Shown here: in pieces, positions 35,550-45,240 of the stretch | Layout: each line of letters opens with the position of its first letter | Position numbering within the stretch: position 1 is the stretch's first letter | Assembly (NCBI GenBank): GCA_963845265.1 | Contig: CAWJRN010000016.1 | Coordinates: 310,001 to 374,000 of the forward strand | Direction of reading: 5' to 3' | Length of the DNA stretch: 64,000 bases | DNA from: DYRB01 sp963845265 | Lineage (GTDB): Bacteria > Pseudomonadota > Gammaproteobacteria > Chromatiales > Chromatiaceae | Notes under the pieces: generated by a model | The model's input: only the letters and a program-made list of their open reading frames with translations | Told to the model about the DNA's origin: nothing | Database searches by the model: none | Translations under genes and position numbers: made by a program

Positions 35550-35569
35550 CTCTCCGGTTTTCCGGAGAG
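35550..35569. terminator. Perfect hairpin CTCTCCGG-TTTT-CCGGAGAG
   Basis: An 8-bp perfect stem with a TTTT loop, 250 bp past the exporter operon and 120 bp past the end of degP on the other strand. There is no trailing U-run; it may end transcription from either side. Confidence 0.4.
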
Positions 35570-35632
35570 TAGGCGGGGTCCTCACCGACGGATAGGGAGA
35601 AGGGGGAACGTGCCGCGTCGCCCCAACCTGCC

Positions 35633-35649
35633 CTGGCGCCGGGCGCCAG
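35633..35649. terminator. Perfect inverted repeat downstream of degP
   Basis: CTGGCGCC and GGCGCCAG flank a single G, 41 bp beyond the degP stop. It is very GC-rich without a U-tract, so a candidate terminator or protein-binding dyad. Confidence 0.35.
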
Positions 35650-35689
35650 ACCAATCAAGCCCTGTTGGGCTACGGGGGAACCCGTCAGC

Positions 35690-37150
35690 CTAAGACTTGG
35701 GCACCTTCAATGCGTAGAACATGCGCCCACCATCGCGCTCGACCAAGATGGCGACCGCCCGCCCCGGGGTGATGTCCTCCACTAGGACCTTGAATTGGCG
35801 GGTATCGGTCACCGTCTGATTGTCGAGCATGAGTATCACGTCCCCGGGGCGGATACCGATGCGCTCCGCAGGTCCGGATTTGACCTCCTCAACCACTACT
35901 CCGCCCTTGGGTAGCTCCGCCTGAGCCCGGTGCTCAGGGGTCAGGTCGCGCACAACCAGGCCGAGGCGATTCGCGGTCGAAGGCTCGGGCAGACCTGGCT
36001 TGCCGGCCACTTCGTCCTCCTCCGGTAGTTCCCCGATGACAACCGTCAACTCCCGTGGCCGCCCACGGCGCAGGACCTGAACCTGGGCGGACTGACCGAC
36101 GCGGGTCACGCCAACCAATTGCGGCAGAATGCCTGAGTCGTCGATGGCGTTGCCGTCGAACTTGAGGATCACATCCCCCGGCAGGAAACCGGCCTGCTCC
36201 GCCGGGCTCCCGGGCAGGACCTGGGCGACTAGCGCCCCGCTGGGCTGCTCCATGCCGAAGGTCTCAGCCAGATCCCTAGTCACGTCCTGGATCAAAACCC
36301 CGAGCCAACCGCGGCTCACGCGGCCCTTGGTCTTGAGCTGCTCCACCGCATCCATGGCCACCTCGATGGGGATGGCGAAGGACAACCCCATAAAGCCACC
36401 CGTGCGACTGTAGATCTGGGAGTTGACCCCGACGACCTCGCCCGCCAGGTTGAACAGGGGCCCCCCGGAGTTACCCGGATTGATGGCCACGTCGGTCTGG
36501 ATGAAGGGGACATAGTGCTCGCTTGGCAGGCTGCGCCCGGTGGCGCTGACGATCCCGGCGGTCGCCGAGTGCTCGAAGCCGAAGGGCGAGCCGATGGCTA
36601 ACACCCATTCCCCCACCTTCAGATCCTTGCCCGTGCCTAACTTGACGGTCGGCAGTTCGGTGGCATCCACCTTGAGCAGCGCGGTGTCGCTGCGCCGGTC
36701 CGAACCCACTACCGTCGCGACGAATTCGTGGCGATCATTGGTGCGGACGATGATCTCGTCGGCCTCCTCGACCACATGGTGGTTGGTCAGGATGTAGCCA
36801 TCACTGGAGATGATGAAGCCGGACCCTAGCGACCGGGCCTGGGGGGACTCATCGTCCGGCGCATCGCCCTCGTCCCCGAAGTAGCGGCGCAGGAAGTCGT
36901 TGAAGGGGTTGTCCTCGGGCAGGTCCGGGACGGCGCCCTGGCGGGGGTGCGTCCTGTTCTGGGTCTGTCTGGTACTGATATTAACCACCGCCGGGCCGTG
37001 ATTCTCGACCAGGTTGGTGAACTCGGGCAGGCTGCTGGGCTGGGTCTGGATCTGGGCTGGGGTCTGGGGTTGAGCCTGGGCAAAGACCTGCCCAGACGAG
37101 ACCCAAGAACCCAGCAGCAGGGCCGTCACCAGAAAGGGCGAACGTCGCAT
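35690..37150 (-). CDS. Periplasmic serine protease DegP/MucD
   Basis: HtrA-family protease that degrades misfolded envelope proteins, under sigma E control in relatives. The start at 37150 (MRRSPFLVTALLLGSWV) is chosen because GAGGA lies just upstream and it gives a normal signal peptide (cleavage near VFAQA); the frame extends 8 codons further to an ATG without a ribosome site. Counting from 37150, the catalytic triad is H125 (TNHHVV), D155 (SDTALLK) and S228 (GNSGGP). Two PDZ domains follow (RGWLGVLIQDVTRDLAETFG and RLGLVVRDLTPEHRA, each with a GDVIL motif). It follows rseC on the same strand as mucD follows mucC in Pseudomonas. Confidence 0.95.
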   Translation of the reverse strand: MRRSPFLVTALLLGSWVSSGQVFAQAQPQTPAQIQTQPSSLPEFTNLVENHGPAVVNISTRQTQNRTHPRQGAVPDLPEDNPFNDFLRRYFGDEGDAPDDESPQARSLGSGFIISSDGYILTNHHVVEEADEIIVRTNDRHEFVATVVGSDRRSDTALLKVDATELPTVKLGTGKDLKVGEWVLAIGSPFGFEHSATAGIVSATGRSLPSEHYVPFIQTDVAINPGNSGGPLFNLAGEVVGVNSQIYSRTGGFMGLSFAIPIEVAMDAVEQLKTKGRVSRGWLGVLIQDVTRDLAETFGMEQPSGALVAQVLPGSPAEQAGFLPGDVILKFDGNAIDDSGILPQLVGVTRVGQSAQVQVLRRGRPRELTVVIGELPEEDEVAGKPGLPEPSTANRLGLVVRDLTPEHRAQAELPKGGVVVEEVKSGPAERIGIRPGDVILMLDNQTVTDTRQFKVLVEDITPGRAVAILVERDGGRMFYALKVPKS

Positions 37151-37185
37151 AGGAAGTCCTCGGATTGCTTTCATGTATACGAAGA

Positions 37186-37212
37186 AGTTGTCAGTTCTTG
37201 TCAGTTGTCAGT
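37186..37212. repeat. 7-bp tandem repeat (CAGTTGT) upstream of degP
   Basis: AGTTGTCAGTTCTTGTCAG followed by TTGTCAGT, between rseC and degP. The flank CATGTATACGAAGAAG matches the flank of the repeat at the recO 5' end at most positions. Confidence 0.55.
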
Positions 37213-37383
37213 AAGAGGGTGTTGGTTTTAGGGAAACCGCTGGTAAAAACGAGCATCCCATGTGCGATGGGTACAATAAAGGATCGAATCGGGCCGAGTA
37301 GCCCAGGCCGGGATCGTTTTGCGCCAACGCTAGGGAGACGGGACGCTGATGACCAGGCTGTAGCGGACCGCCGGCGGGCAGGT

Positions 37384-37887
37384 TCAGACCCTCCCATCCG
37401 CCCCCGAGGTACTGCCCTGCCCCACCTGGACAGGCAGACCGACACCGAGCCCGGAGACCCGCCGCAATACCACGGCCATATAGCGGGGGTCCTGCGCATG
37501 GGCACGACCGTAGCGGCCCAACCATAGCAGGCCCAGGCCGAGCCCGGCGAAGCCTCCTAGGGTGCTGGCTACCTCGCTGGCGGCGGGGAAAAACCCGGCC
37601 CCGGCGATCCCACCGGCTATCAGGCCGAGCACCGGGACCAAATAGGTCGCCAGCGACGCCATCACCAGACCATCCTCCGGCACACCCACCACCACCCGGT
37701 CACCTGGGCCGGCACCGGCCCGATTCCGGGCGCGCAAATGCAGGGGCCTGCGCCCGAGATAGCGCGCAACCAGCGAGGTCCCGCAGGCGCCGTTGGCGGA
37801 GCAACTGCCGCAACTACCCTGGCGCTGGGTCTCGACCTCCGCAAGCTCGCCATCCACCGAGACCACGACCCCGTTCTCTTCGATCAT
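37384..37887 (-). CDS. rseC: SoxR-reducing system protein RseC
   Basis: The 167-residue inner-membrane protein has an N-terminal Cys motif (C26, C29, C35 in GSCGSCSANGACG) and two membrane helices (LATYLVPVLGLIAGGIAGAGF and LGGFAGLGLGLLWLG). This is the RseC/MucC family; family members are linked to SoxR re-reduction and modestly to sigma E signalling. It overlaps the end of rseB by 4 bp in the rpoE-rseA-rseB-rseC series. The C-terminal tail (GLPVQVGQGSTSGADGRV) is not conserved in the family. Confidence 0.92.
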   Translation of the reverse strand: MIEENGVVVSVDGELAEVETQRQGSCGSCSANGACGTSLVARYLGRRPLHLRARNRAGAGPGDRVVVGVPEDGLVMASLATYLVPVLGLIAGGIAGAGFFPAASEVASTLGGFAGLGLGLLWLGRYGRAHAQDPRYMAVVLRRVSGLGVGLPVQVGQGSTSGADGRV

Positions 37888-38921
37888 TGCTGTCCCCCCG
37901 CTGTATGACGCAGCCCTGCCAGCACGGCTGCTACCGTCTCCGCCGGAACCTGCCCGACCACGGTCACCTGGTACCCGGCGATACGCCCGCCGATGGCATG
38001 CACCGCGCCGATCCGGGTGGGCCCGTCGAGCCCGCTTTGGGCGGCATCCTCCACAAACACGGACATGGAGGCGAGGTGGTCAGTCACCAAGAAGTGCTCG
38101 ACCTGACCCCCTGTACCGTCCGGCCCGCCGGGCAGCGTGTCGCGCATGCGCAGGGCGAAGCCAGGGGGCAGGGTCTCGAACCGCCAAGGCGAAAAATCAG
38201 TAGCGGCTGGGTCACTCGCCTGATCGAGTACGTACGCGGGGCTATCGGTCGGTCGCGACACGACTGGATCCGCCAGCCCCTCGGGTGCAACTTCCGTCGC
38301 CCCGAACTGCACGGTCGCAAACATGACCTGCTCGACGGGTATGCCGCCGTTGCCCATCAGGTCCGACTTGAGTGACAGGCCCGTCTTGCGGTCCAGATAA
38401 AAGCGATAACCGTAACGGTAGTCATCCCGGGGGACGACGCCCACGACGTCGGTATCCCGGCCGGCCACCCGGGTCTCGCCAAGTGGATGCACGAAATAGT
38501 TCGCGCTCAGGACGGCCGGGTCGATGGTGGTGGACTTCAGCAGGGCCGGGAGCGCCGCCTGCCGCTTCACCGAGATCGACCGATCATCCGACAGGGCACA
38601 GGTGACCTCGTCGCGCCGACGGGCAAGGGCCCGCACCGGTCCACTGAGAGAGACCAGCCGCTCAGCCACCTCGCCGCCGGACACCCGATGCACGATATGC
38701 AGGGTCTCCAGGCGATTGTCCGCCAGGTAGACCAGGGTGCCCTGGTAGTCCAGGTTATCCGCCGCGCTCGCCATGCGGGCCAGTTGCGCCGCAGCCCCGG
38801 CGTCGATACCCGGATCGGCCAGGGCCTGGACCCAGGCGCCGAACAAACCTCCGAACAGTGCCAGGCCGAGCAACACCTGCGAACGGTAGGAGCTGCGCAG
38901 CACCTCAGCGACCCGCGACAT
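37884..38921 (-). CDS. rseB: Sigma-E regulatory periplasmic protein RseB/MucB
   Basis: RseB binds the periplasmic part of RseA and shields it from DegS until lipoprotein or LPS signals displace it. The 345-residue protein has a signal peptide (about 15-35, LLGLALFGGLFGAWVQALA) and the MucB/RseB N-domain (LDYQGTLVYLADNRLETLHI, ERLVSLSGPVRALARRRDEV). The C-domain follows (FETLPPGFALRMRD, VEHFLVTDHLASMSVFVED). The start at 38921 (MSRVAEVLRS) is preferred to 38939; both overlap rseA by a few bases. Confidence 0.95.
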   Translation of the reverse strand: MSRVAEVLRSSYRSQVLLGLALFGGLFGAWVQALADPGIDAGAAAQLARMASAADNLDYQGTLVYLADNRLETLHIVHRVSGGEVAERLVSLSGPVRALARRRDEVTCALSDDRSISVKRQAALPALLKSTTIDPAVLSANYFVHPLGETRVAGRDTDVVGVVPRDDYRYGYRFYLDRKTGLSLKSDLMGNGGIPVEQVMFATVQFGATEVAPEGLADPVVSRPTDSPAYVLDQASDPAATDFSPWRFETLPPGFALRMRDTLPGGPDGTGGQVEHFLVTDHLASMSVFVEDAAQSGLDGPTRIGAVHAIGGRIAGYQVTVVGQVPAETVAAVLAGLRHTAGGQQ

Positions 38922-39549
38922 AGCTGACCAGGGTCGCATAGGGCGAGACTCCGTTGATCCCCGTCGCGGGTGCGTATTCCTGGTGGTTGACCAGCAGTCG
39001 ATCCAGTTGATGAGCCACCCCGGGTTGGTCGAGGTGCCAACGCTGGCCCGAGCGACCGACCAGGAATGCCTGGGCAGCAGCGGTGCCGGTCTTGGCGTTT
39101 GGTCTCAGATCGGACTCAGCCATTGGCACAGCGATCGGCCCTGGTCTGCCCGCGTCCGCGCTGAGGGCTCCACCGGGCCGGTCAGCCCCCGACTGGAACA
39201 GGGTCGGCACGGCGAACACCGCCAGGAAGGCGGCGGATGCGGCCAAGGCTACACCGGCGAAGGGGGCGAGCCGCGACGGCCGCCCAGGCTCGGGGCGCTG
39301 CCCCGGTAGGGCTGCGGGCGCAAGCACGGTGGGTTCCGTGGCAATCCGCTCCCGCACCCCTGCCGCAATGCCGCGGTAGGCCGGGGCGACACCCTCGGAT
39401 CGCAGGGCACCGCCGATGAGGTGATAACGCTCCCAGGCCCCGCTGAGCTCCGCATCCCGCTCCAGAGTATCCAGCAGACTGCTGACCTGGGGCGTACTCA
39501 ACTCGCCGTCCAGCAAGGCCGAAACTGCCTCTCGTTGTCGTTCTGTCAT
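38905..39549 (-). CDS. rseA: Anti-sigma-E factor RseA/MucA
   Basis: The 214-residue membrane protein has the N-terminal anti-sigma domain (RQREAVSALLDGELSTPQVS, about 1-65), a single membrane helix (APFAGVALAASAAFLAVFAVP, about 96-117) and a periplasmic RseB-binding tail ending ATLVSYVAGR. It sequesters RpoE until cleaved by DegS/RseP-type proteases. It lies downstream of rpoE, separated by a 237-bp gap that contains a pair of inverted REP-like repeats; the two genes are usually almost contiguous. Confidence 0.95.
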   Translation of the reverse strand: MTERQREAVSALLDGELSTPQVSSLLDTLERDAELSGAWERYHLIGGALRSEGVAPAYRGIAAGVRERIATEPTVLAPAALPGQRPEPGRPSRLAPFAGVALAASAAFLAVFAVPTLFQSGADRPGGALSADAGRPGPIAVPMAESDLRPNAKTGTAAAQAFLVGRSGQRWHLDQPGVAHQLDRLLVNHQEYAPATGINGVSPYATLVSYVAGR

Positions 39550-39636
39550 GGGGTGAACCTGTGCAAGCTATGGCCAAGGAACCGATTGCGTTGCGGTCTC
39601 GATCATCGTTCCAGTCGTTACGTCTCATGCGGCACT

Positions 39637-39705
39637 GTAGGGTGGATAAGGCGCGTGCCGCGATGTCGCTGGTCTGGCGCCGAGCGTTGGCGCGCCGCAT
39701 CCACC
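39637..39705 (+). repeat. GTAG-headed GGTGGAT repeat, long 69-bp form
   Basis: GTAG, then GGTGGATAAGGCGCG, a 35-nt centre and CGCGCCGCATCCACC. Three other long copies (44715, 48139, 61474) have the same arm sequence and the same 35-nt centre length. It lies between rpoE and rseA. Confidence 0.75.
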
Positions 39706-39727
39706 ATCCTCTGTGTCGGCAGCAAAT

Positions 39728-39756
39728 GGTGGATGCGCTGCGCTTATCCACCCTAC
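39728..39756 (-). repeat. GTAG-headed GGTGGAT repeat, short form
   Basis: Read on the minus strand: GTAG, GGTGGAT, AAGCGCAGCGC, ATCCACC. It faces the long copy at 39637-39705 with a 22-bp spacer, forming a paired (BIME-like) unit in the rpoE-rseA gap. Confidence 0.75.
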
Positions 39757-39786
39757 CGTCTCTGGTTGCAGTTGCGTGCAACCGCG

Positions 39787-40365
39787 CTAGTCGTGCAATA
39801 GCGGCCGCAACCGCTTATCGACCGCCTCCCGGGCCCGAAAGATCCGCGAGCGGACCGTCCCAATGGGGCACTCCATGGCCACGGCGATCTCCTCGTAGCT
39901 CAGCCCCTCCATCTCGCGCAGCACGATGGCCGTCCGCAGATCGTCCGGCAGGTCATCCAGGGCCGCCTGCACGGTCCGCGCAATCTCGTCGGTCAGCAGC
40001 TCCCGCTCAGGGGTGGCGTGCTCGCGCAACCGCCCGCCCATGTCCATCTGTTCCGCCACCTCCGCGTCGAGATCGTCTCCGGGCGGGCGCCGACCCTGGG
40101 CAACCAGGTGGTTCTTGACCGTATTGATGGCAATCCGATACAGCCAAGTGTAAAAAGCGCTGTCGCCGCGAAACCGCGGCAGGGCCCGGTACGCCTTGAT
40201 AAAAGCCTCCTGAGTGACATCCAGGACCTCACTGTGATCGCGCATGTAACGCGAGATCAGGTTGGCCACCTTGTGCTGGTACTTGAGCACCAACAGGTCG
40301 AAGGCGCGCTTGTCCCCCGCTTGGGCACGAGCCACCAAGGCATCGTCCGGCCCTCGCTCAGACAT
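39787..40365 (-). CDS. rpoE: RNA polymerase sigma-E factor (RpoE/AlgU)
   Basis: ECF sigma factor directing the envelope-stress response. The 192-residue protein has region 2 (DLLVLKYQHKVANLISRYMR, DVTQEAFIKAYRALPRFRGD, FYTWLYRIAINT) and region 4 (LPDDLRTAIVLREMEGLSYE, IAVAMECPIGTVRSRIFRAR). The start at 40365 (MSERGPDDALVARAQAGD) matches the family; the open frame upstream is spurious. It is divergent from nadB as in E. coli. Confidence 0.97.
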   Translation of the reverse strand: MSERGPDDALVARAQAGDKRAFDLLVLKYQHKVANLISRYMRDHSEVLDVTQEAFIKAYRALPRFRGDSAFYTWLYRIAINTVKNHLVAQGRRPPGDDLDAEVAEQMDMGGRLREHATPERELLTDEIARTVQAALDDLPDDLRTAIVLREMEGLSYEEIAVAMECPIGTVRSRIFRAREAVDKRLRPLLHD

Positions 40366-40645
40366 GGCGCGAGGCCCGCTGCTGGCGCTTCCCTGATACC
40401 GATGGCATGGACATCTCCCCCTCTCGAAAGTTCGCAGGCCCCGCGCCGAAGACCGGCACCGAGGTGGACCCAAAGCCGGCAACCTAGGCCGGATCGATCG
40501 GGCAGTGTAGCCGCCCAACTGCGACCACGCATCCACCCAATGCCACCGGCGGCCCGGCTTGGCACCGTGGTATGTTACGCCATGGGGTCGCGGGTATAGC
40601 GCAGACCCACCTCAAGCCCGGCCGCATCCGTTCCAGGTCACCGCC

Positions 40646-42268
<1,623 letters not shown>

Positions 42269-42436
42269 CCTTGCCCGATACGCCTGGGGTACAGTGCCTA
42301 CCTGCCTTTTTCCCCGGGTCCCCTATCTGTCCAATCTGTAATCTCCCGACAAGGTTGCGGGAAGGTGTCGCCCGGTAACCTGTCGTCAGCGTCGCACACC
42401 GCGGTCCCGCAATGGGTCCATTTGGGAGACCGGTCA

Positions 42437-42634
42437 ATGAATACAGCAACCAAGACTTTTCTGTTGGTGTCTGCCGCGTACCTCCTTGGCGGCACCTCTG
42501 TTGTACTCACCGACGCGCAGGCACGCGGCGGCACGGAGGAGCAGCGCACGGAGGATCGCTCGGAAGAACAGACCCCAGTCTGGGTCGAGTCACGCTTGTT
42601 CGAGCCGACTATCAAGGACGAAAGGGAGCGCTGA
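42437..42634 (+). CDS. Small exported protein, unknown
   Basis: The 65-residue product begins MNTATKTFLLVSAAYLLGGT and has a signal-like helix ending TDAQARGG; the mature part is highly charged (EEQRTEDRSEEQTPVWVESR). Its leader and AQARGG junction recall the protein encoded at 6657-6995, so the two may be distant relatives with the Gly-rich tail lost here. GGGAGA lies upstream of the ATG. Coding status is likely but not certain. Confidence 0.5.
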   Translation: MNTATKTFLLVSAAYLLGGTSVVLTDAQARGGTEEQRTEDRSEEQTPVWVESRLFEPTIKDERER

Positions 42635-42697
42635 GTAGAGCGTTTCCGGTGCGGTTCATCGAGGGCGCGCTGTTTTCCGCGACGATGACTCGAAGTA

Positions 42698-43999
42698 TCA
42701 GCGGCGGGGCGCACGACCGCCTACCGCCTCCCGTCCAGCCACCACATCCACCCGCGTCAGCAGCCAGGCCCCACCCAGAAACAGGGCCGCGATGGGCAGC
42801 AGAGAGAGCCGCGGGTCTCCTGTCACCCCCGCGGTCACTGCCACCAGGCCAGGTCCCAGGACCGCGGCGAACTTGCCGACCACATTGAACAGGCCGAAGA
42901 ACTCCGCCACCTGCCCGGCAGGGATCAGGCCGGCAAACAGGGCGCGGCTCAGGGCCTGAATACCCCCCTGCACCAGCCCGATGCCCCCGGCCAGCAGGTA
43001 GAACTGCCAGACCTCGCGCATCTGCGTCGCGCCGACCACCATCAGCAGGTAGACCCCGATACAGAGCAGAATGGCGCGCTTGGCGCCCCAGCGCTCCCCC
43101 AATCGGCCCAGCACCAGGGCCGCGGGGAAGCCGACCGCCTGAGTCAGGAGCAAGGCCGCCATCAGGTCGTTGGCGCCGAAGCCGATGGACAGGCCAAAGT
43201 CCACCGCCATACGAATGATGGTGTCGACCCCGTCGATATAGAGCCAATACGCGAGCAGGAACAGAAAGGTCATGGGCAGGCGCCGCACCTGGCTTAGGGT
43301 CCCGACGAGTTGACCCAAAGCGGCGTGGATCGCGGGGCCCCAGCTCGCCCCCGGCGCGCATACCACCGCGGCCTCCCGGACCCAAAGGGCAACGGGGACC
43401 GTGAACAGGGCCCACCAAAGCGCGGTCCCGAGAAAGGCCAGGCGCACCGCCGTTGCCGCATCCGCAAGTCCGAACCACTCGGGCTTGGCGGTCATGGCGA
43501 CATTGACGGCAAACAAGAGCCCACCGCCCAGGTAACCCAAGGCATAGCCGAAGGACGAGACCCGCTCGTAGCGCTCCGGCGGGCTCACGTCCACCAGCAA
43601 GGCGTCGTAGAAGACGTTGTTCCCGGAGAACCCCAACAGGCCCAACACATAGACGGCCAGTGCCAGGGCCCATTGCCCCTGAGCGACCCAGAATAGGGCC
43701 CCGGTGGCCAGGACCCCCAGGGCGGTGAAGACCAGCAGAAAGCCCTTCTTGGCCCCGACCTGATCCGCCAGGGCACCCAGGGCCGGGGCCAGGACGACCA
43801 CCAGGAGGCTGGCCCCCGCATTGGCCAGGCCCAGCCAAAAGGTCGCATCGGTGGCGGCCAGATCGCCTGCCCAATAGCCCTTGAAGAAGACCGGGAAGAA
43901 GCCCGCCATCACCACTGTGGCGAAGGCCGAATTGCCCCAATCCACCAGGGCCCAGGACCATACCGCCCGATCATCATGGCTGGGTACCGAGACGGTCAC
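42698..43999 (-). CDS. MFS transporter, UMF1/Atg22-like family
   Basis: The 433-residue inner-membrane protein has about 12 helices. The N-terminal RAVWSWALVDWGNSAFATVV is diagnostic of UMF1/Atg22-like transporters, as are FFKGYW and the YIDGVDTIIRMAVDFG segment in the second half. Substrates of bacterial members are mostly unknown, with amino-acid efflux inferred from vacuolar Atg22. The start overlaps the stop of an upstream response-regulator gene by 4 bp, so the two are co-transcribed and translation is probably coupled. Confidence 0.9.
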   Translation of the reverse strand: MTVSVPSHDDRAVWSWALVDWGNSAFATVVMAGFFPVFFKGYWAGDLAATDATFWLGLANAGASLLVVVLAPALGALADQVGAKKGFLLVFTALGVLATGALFWVAQGQWALALAVYVLGLLGFSGNNVFYDALLVDVSPPERYERVSSFGYALGYLGGGLLFAVNVAMTAKPEWFGLADAATAVRLAFLGTALWWALFTVPVALWVREAAVVCAPGASWGPAIHAALGQLVGTLSQVRRLPMTFLFLLAYWLYIDGVDTIIRMAVDFGLSIGFGANDLMAALLLTQAVGFPAALVLGRLGERWGAKRAILLCIGVYLLMVVGATQMREVWQFYLLAGGIGLVQGGIQALSRALFAGLIPAGQVAEFFGLFNVVGKFAAVLGPGLVAVTAGVTGDPRLSLLPIAALFLGGAWLLTRVDVVAGREAVGGRAPRR

Positions 44000-44628
44000 T
44001 CGATGCGCCCGACCAACAGGGCCATCCGCACCAGCTCTGCCAGGGAGGTCGCCTGCATCTTGTCCATGACCTTCGCCCGATGAGCCTCCACCGTCTTGGC
44101 GCTCACCCCCAAAGCGGTGGCCATGTCCTTGTTCGACTTGCCGGCGGTGACCAGATCCATCACCTCATGCTCACGGGGGGTCAGCTCCTCCATACGGGCA
44201 AGAATTTGTGCACGCTCAGTTCGCAGCGTCCGGGCCTGGTTCTCCGCGTCCACGGCGCGGCGGATGCTGCCGAGCAGGTCCTCGTCGGAGAAGGGCTTCT
44301 CGATGAAGTCCAGCGCCCCCGACCGCATCGCCTTGACGGCCATGGCCACGTCCCCATGGCCGGTGATGATGATGACCGGCAGGTGATACCCCGTCTGTTC
44401 CAGGTAGGCCTGGAGTTCCAAGCCGCTCATGCCCGGCATGCGCACGTCGAGCAGCAGGCACCCCACCCAGTCGGGCGAGTAGCCGGTGAGGAAGGCGTCG
44501 GCGGAATCGAAGGTCCGCACCCCCAGACCGGTGGACTCGATGAGCCACTTCAGAGAGCTGCGCATGGCCTCGTCGTCGTCCACGACGAACACGGTGGGGG
44601 TTGGGGATTCGGTCGTTGGTGTCGTCAT
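43996..44628 (-). CDS. FixJ-type (NarL/LuxR HTH) response regulator
   Basis: The 210-residue regulator has a receiver domain (D17-D19, phospho-acceptor D61 in LLLDVRMPGMSG, Lys in FIEKPFSDEDLL) and a C-terminal LuxR-type HTH (ELTPREHEVMDLVTAGKSNK, LGVSAKTVEAHRAKVMDKMQ). The SGLELQAYLEQ and GHGDVAMAVKAMRSGALDF stretches place it with FixJ/TtrR. No cognate kinase is adjacent; the gene instead overlaps an MFS transporter gene. A kinase elsewhere is expected. Confidence 0.93.
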   Translation of the reverse strand: MTTPTTESPTPTVFVVDDDEAMRSSLKWLIESTGLGVRTFDSADAFLTGYSPDWVGCLLLDVRMPGMSGLELQAYLEQTGYHLPVIIITGHGDVAMAVKAMRSGALDFIEKPFSDEDLLGSIRRAVDAENQARTLRTERAQILARMEELTPREHEVMDLVTAGKSNKDMATALGVSAKTVEAHRAKVMDKMQATSLAELVRMALLVGRIE

Positions 44629-44671
44629 AAGCTAAAGGTCGAATCGTGGAAATAAGGAACACAGCGTCTGT

Positions 44672-44851
44672 GGTGGATGCGCCTCGCCTATCCGCCCGAT
44701 GCGGCACCGGGCGTGTAGGGTGGATAAGGCGCGCGGCACGACGCCCTGGGGTTTGGATGATGTTCAACCGCGCCGCATCCACCGGGAGCCTCGCCGCGTC
44801 TGGCGGAATCGGTGGATGCGCTTCGCTTATCCACCCTACAGCCACGACGAG
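44672..44851. repeat. Cluster of GGTGGAT repeats (one long, one short, one degenerate)
   Basis: A degenerate short copy begins at about 44672. A long form is at 44715-44783 (GTAG, GGTGGATAAGGCGCG, 35-nt centre, CGCGCCGCATCCACC), and an inverted short form is at 44811-44839. The long/short inverted pair has the same layout as the one in the rpoE-rseA gap. It occupies nearly all of the gap between the regulator and SET genes. Confidence 0.7.
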
Positions 44852-45199
44852 TCAGGGCTGCCCATCGCCGCCGGTGTAGTCGAAGGTAATCTCCTCCCCG
44901 GGCGCGATGTCTCGCGCGGCGTAGAGGTCGAAGCCATCGAAGCGGGCATTGCCGGGAACCTGGTGGTTCAGCCAGCGGAGCAGGTTACGGCCGCTGCGGC
45001 CAATCGGGTCCTTGCCATCCTCCAGCACCCAAAGGACATAGGTCCCATCGCGGCGCGCGGGCCGCCCCGCGTAGGTGCCGATATAGTCGCCCGAGGCAAA
45101 GGCCTGCCGGGCGAAGCAACCCATGCCATGGAGCATCGAAGGCGCACGGTAGACCCGTTGGCGGAGCAGCGTCGCGGGACTGACCATACCCCTATCCAT
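44852..45199 (-). CDS. Small SET-domain protein
   Basis: The 115-residue product is little more than a SET core: RAPSMLHGMGCFARQAFASGDYIGTY is the N-terminal strand region, RNLLRWLNHQVPGNARFDG corresponds to the RFxNHSCxPN motif, and DIAPGEEITFDY is the terminal catalytic motif with the Tyr. The Cys usual after NHS is absent. SET proteins methylate lysine with SAM; small bacterial examples may modify ribosomal or chromatin-like proteins, mostly untested. The start may also be ATG 45187. It is followed by a VOC gene on the same strand upstream. Confidence 0.8.
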   Translation of the reverse strand: MDRGMVSPATLLRQRVYRAPSMLHGMGCFARQAFASGDYIGTYAGRPARRDGTYVLWVLEDGKDPIGRSGRNLLRWLNHQVPGNARFDGFDLYAARDIAPGEEITFDYTGGDGQP

Positions 45200-45240
45200 T
45201 GTCGCCCCTTGCAGCCCTTGGAGTCCGCTGCCCGACGGGA

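Larger units (their letters stand above)
35302..35689. other. Intergenic region between exporter operon and degP, with hairpins
   Basis: About 390 bases between convergent genes. It holds two perfect inverted repeats listed separately. A 96-codon open frame at 35305-35595 has no family resemblance or convincing start and is not called. Confidence 0.55.

Noticed and set aside
35305..35595. 96-codon open frame after the HlyD gene
   Set aside because: No convincing start or family features, and it spans a perfect hairpin.
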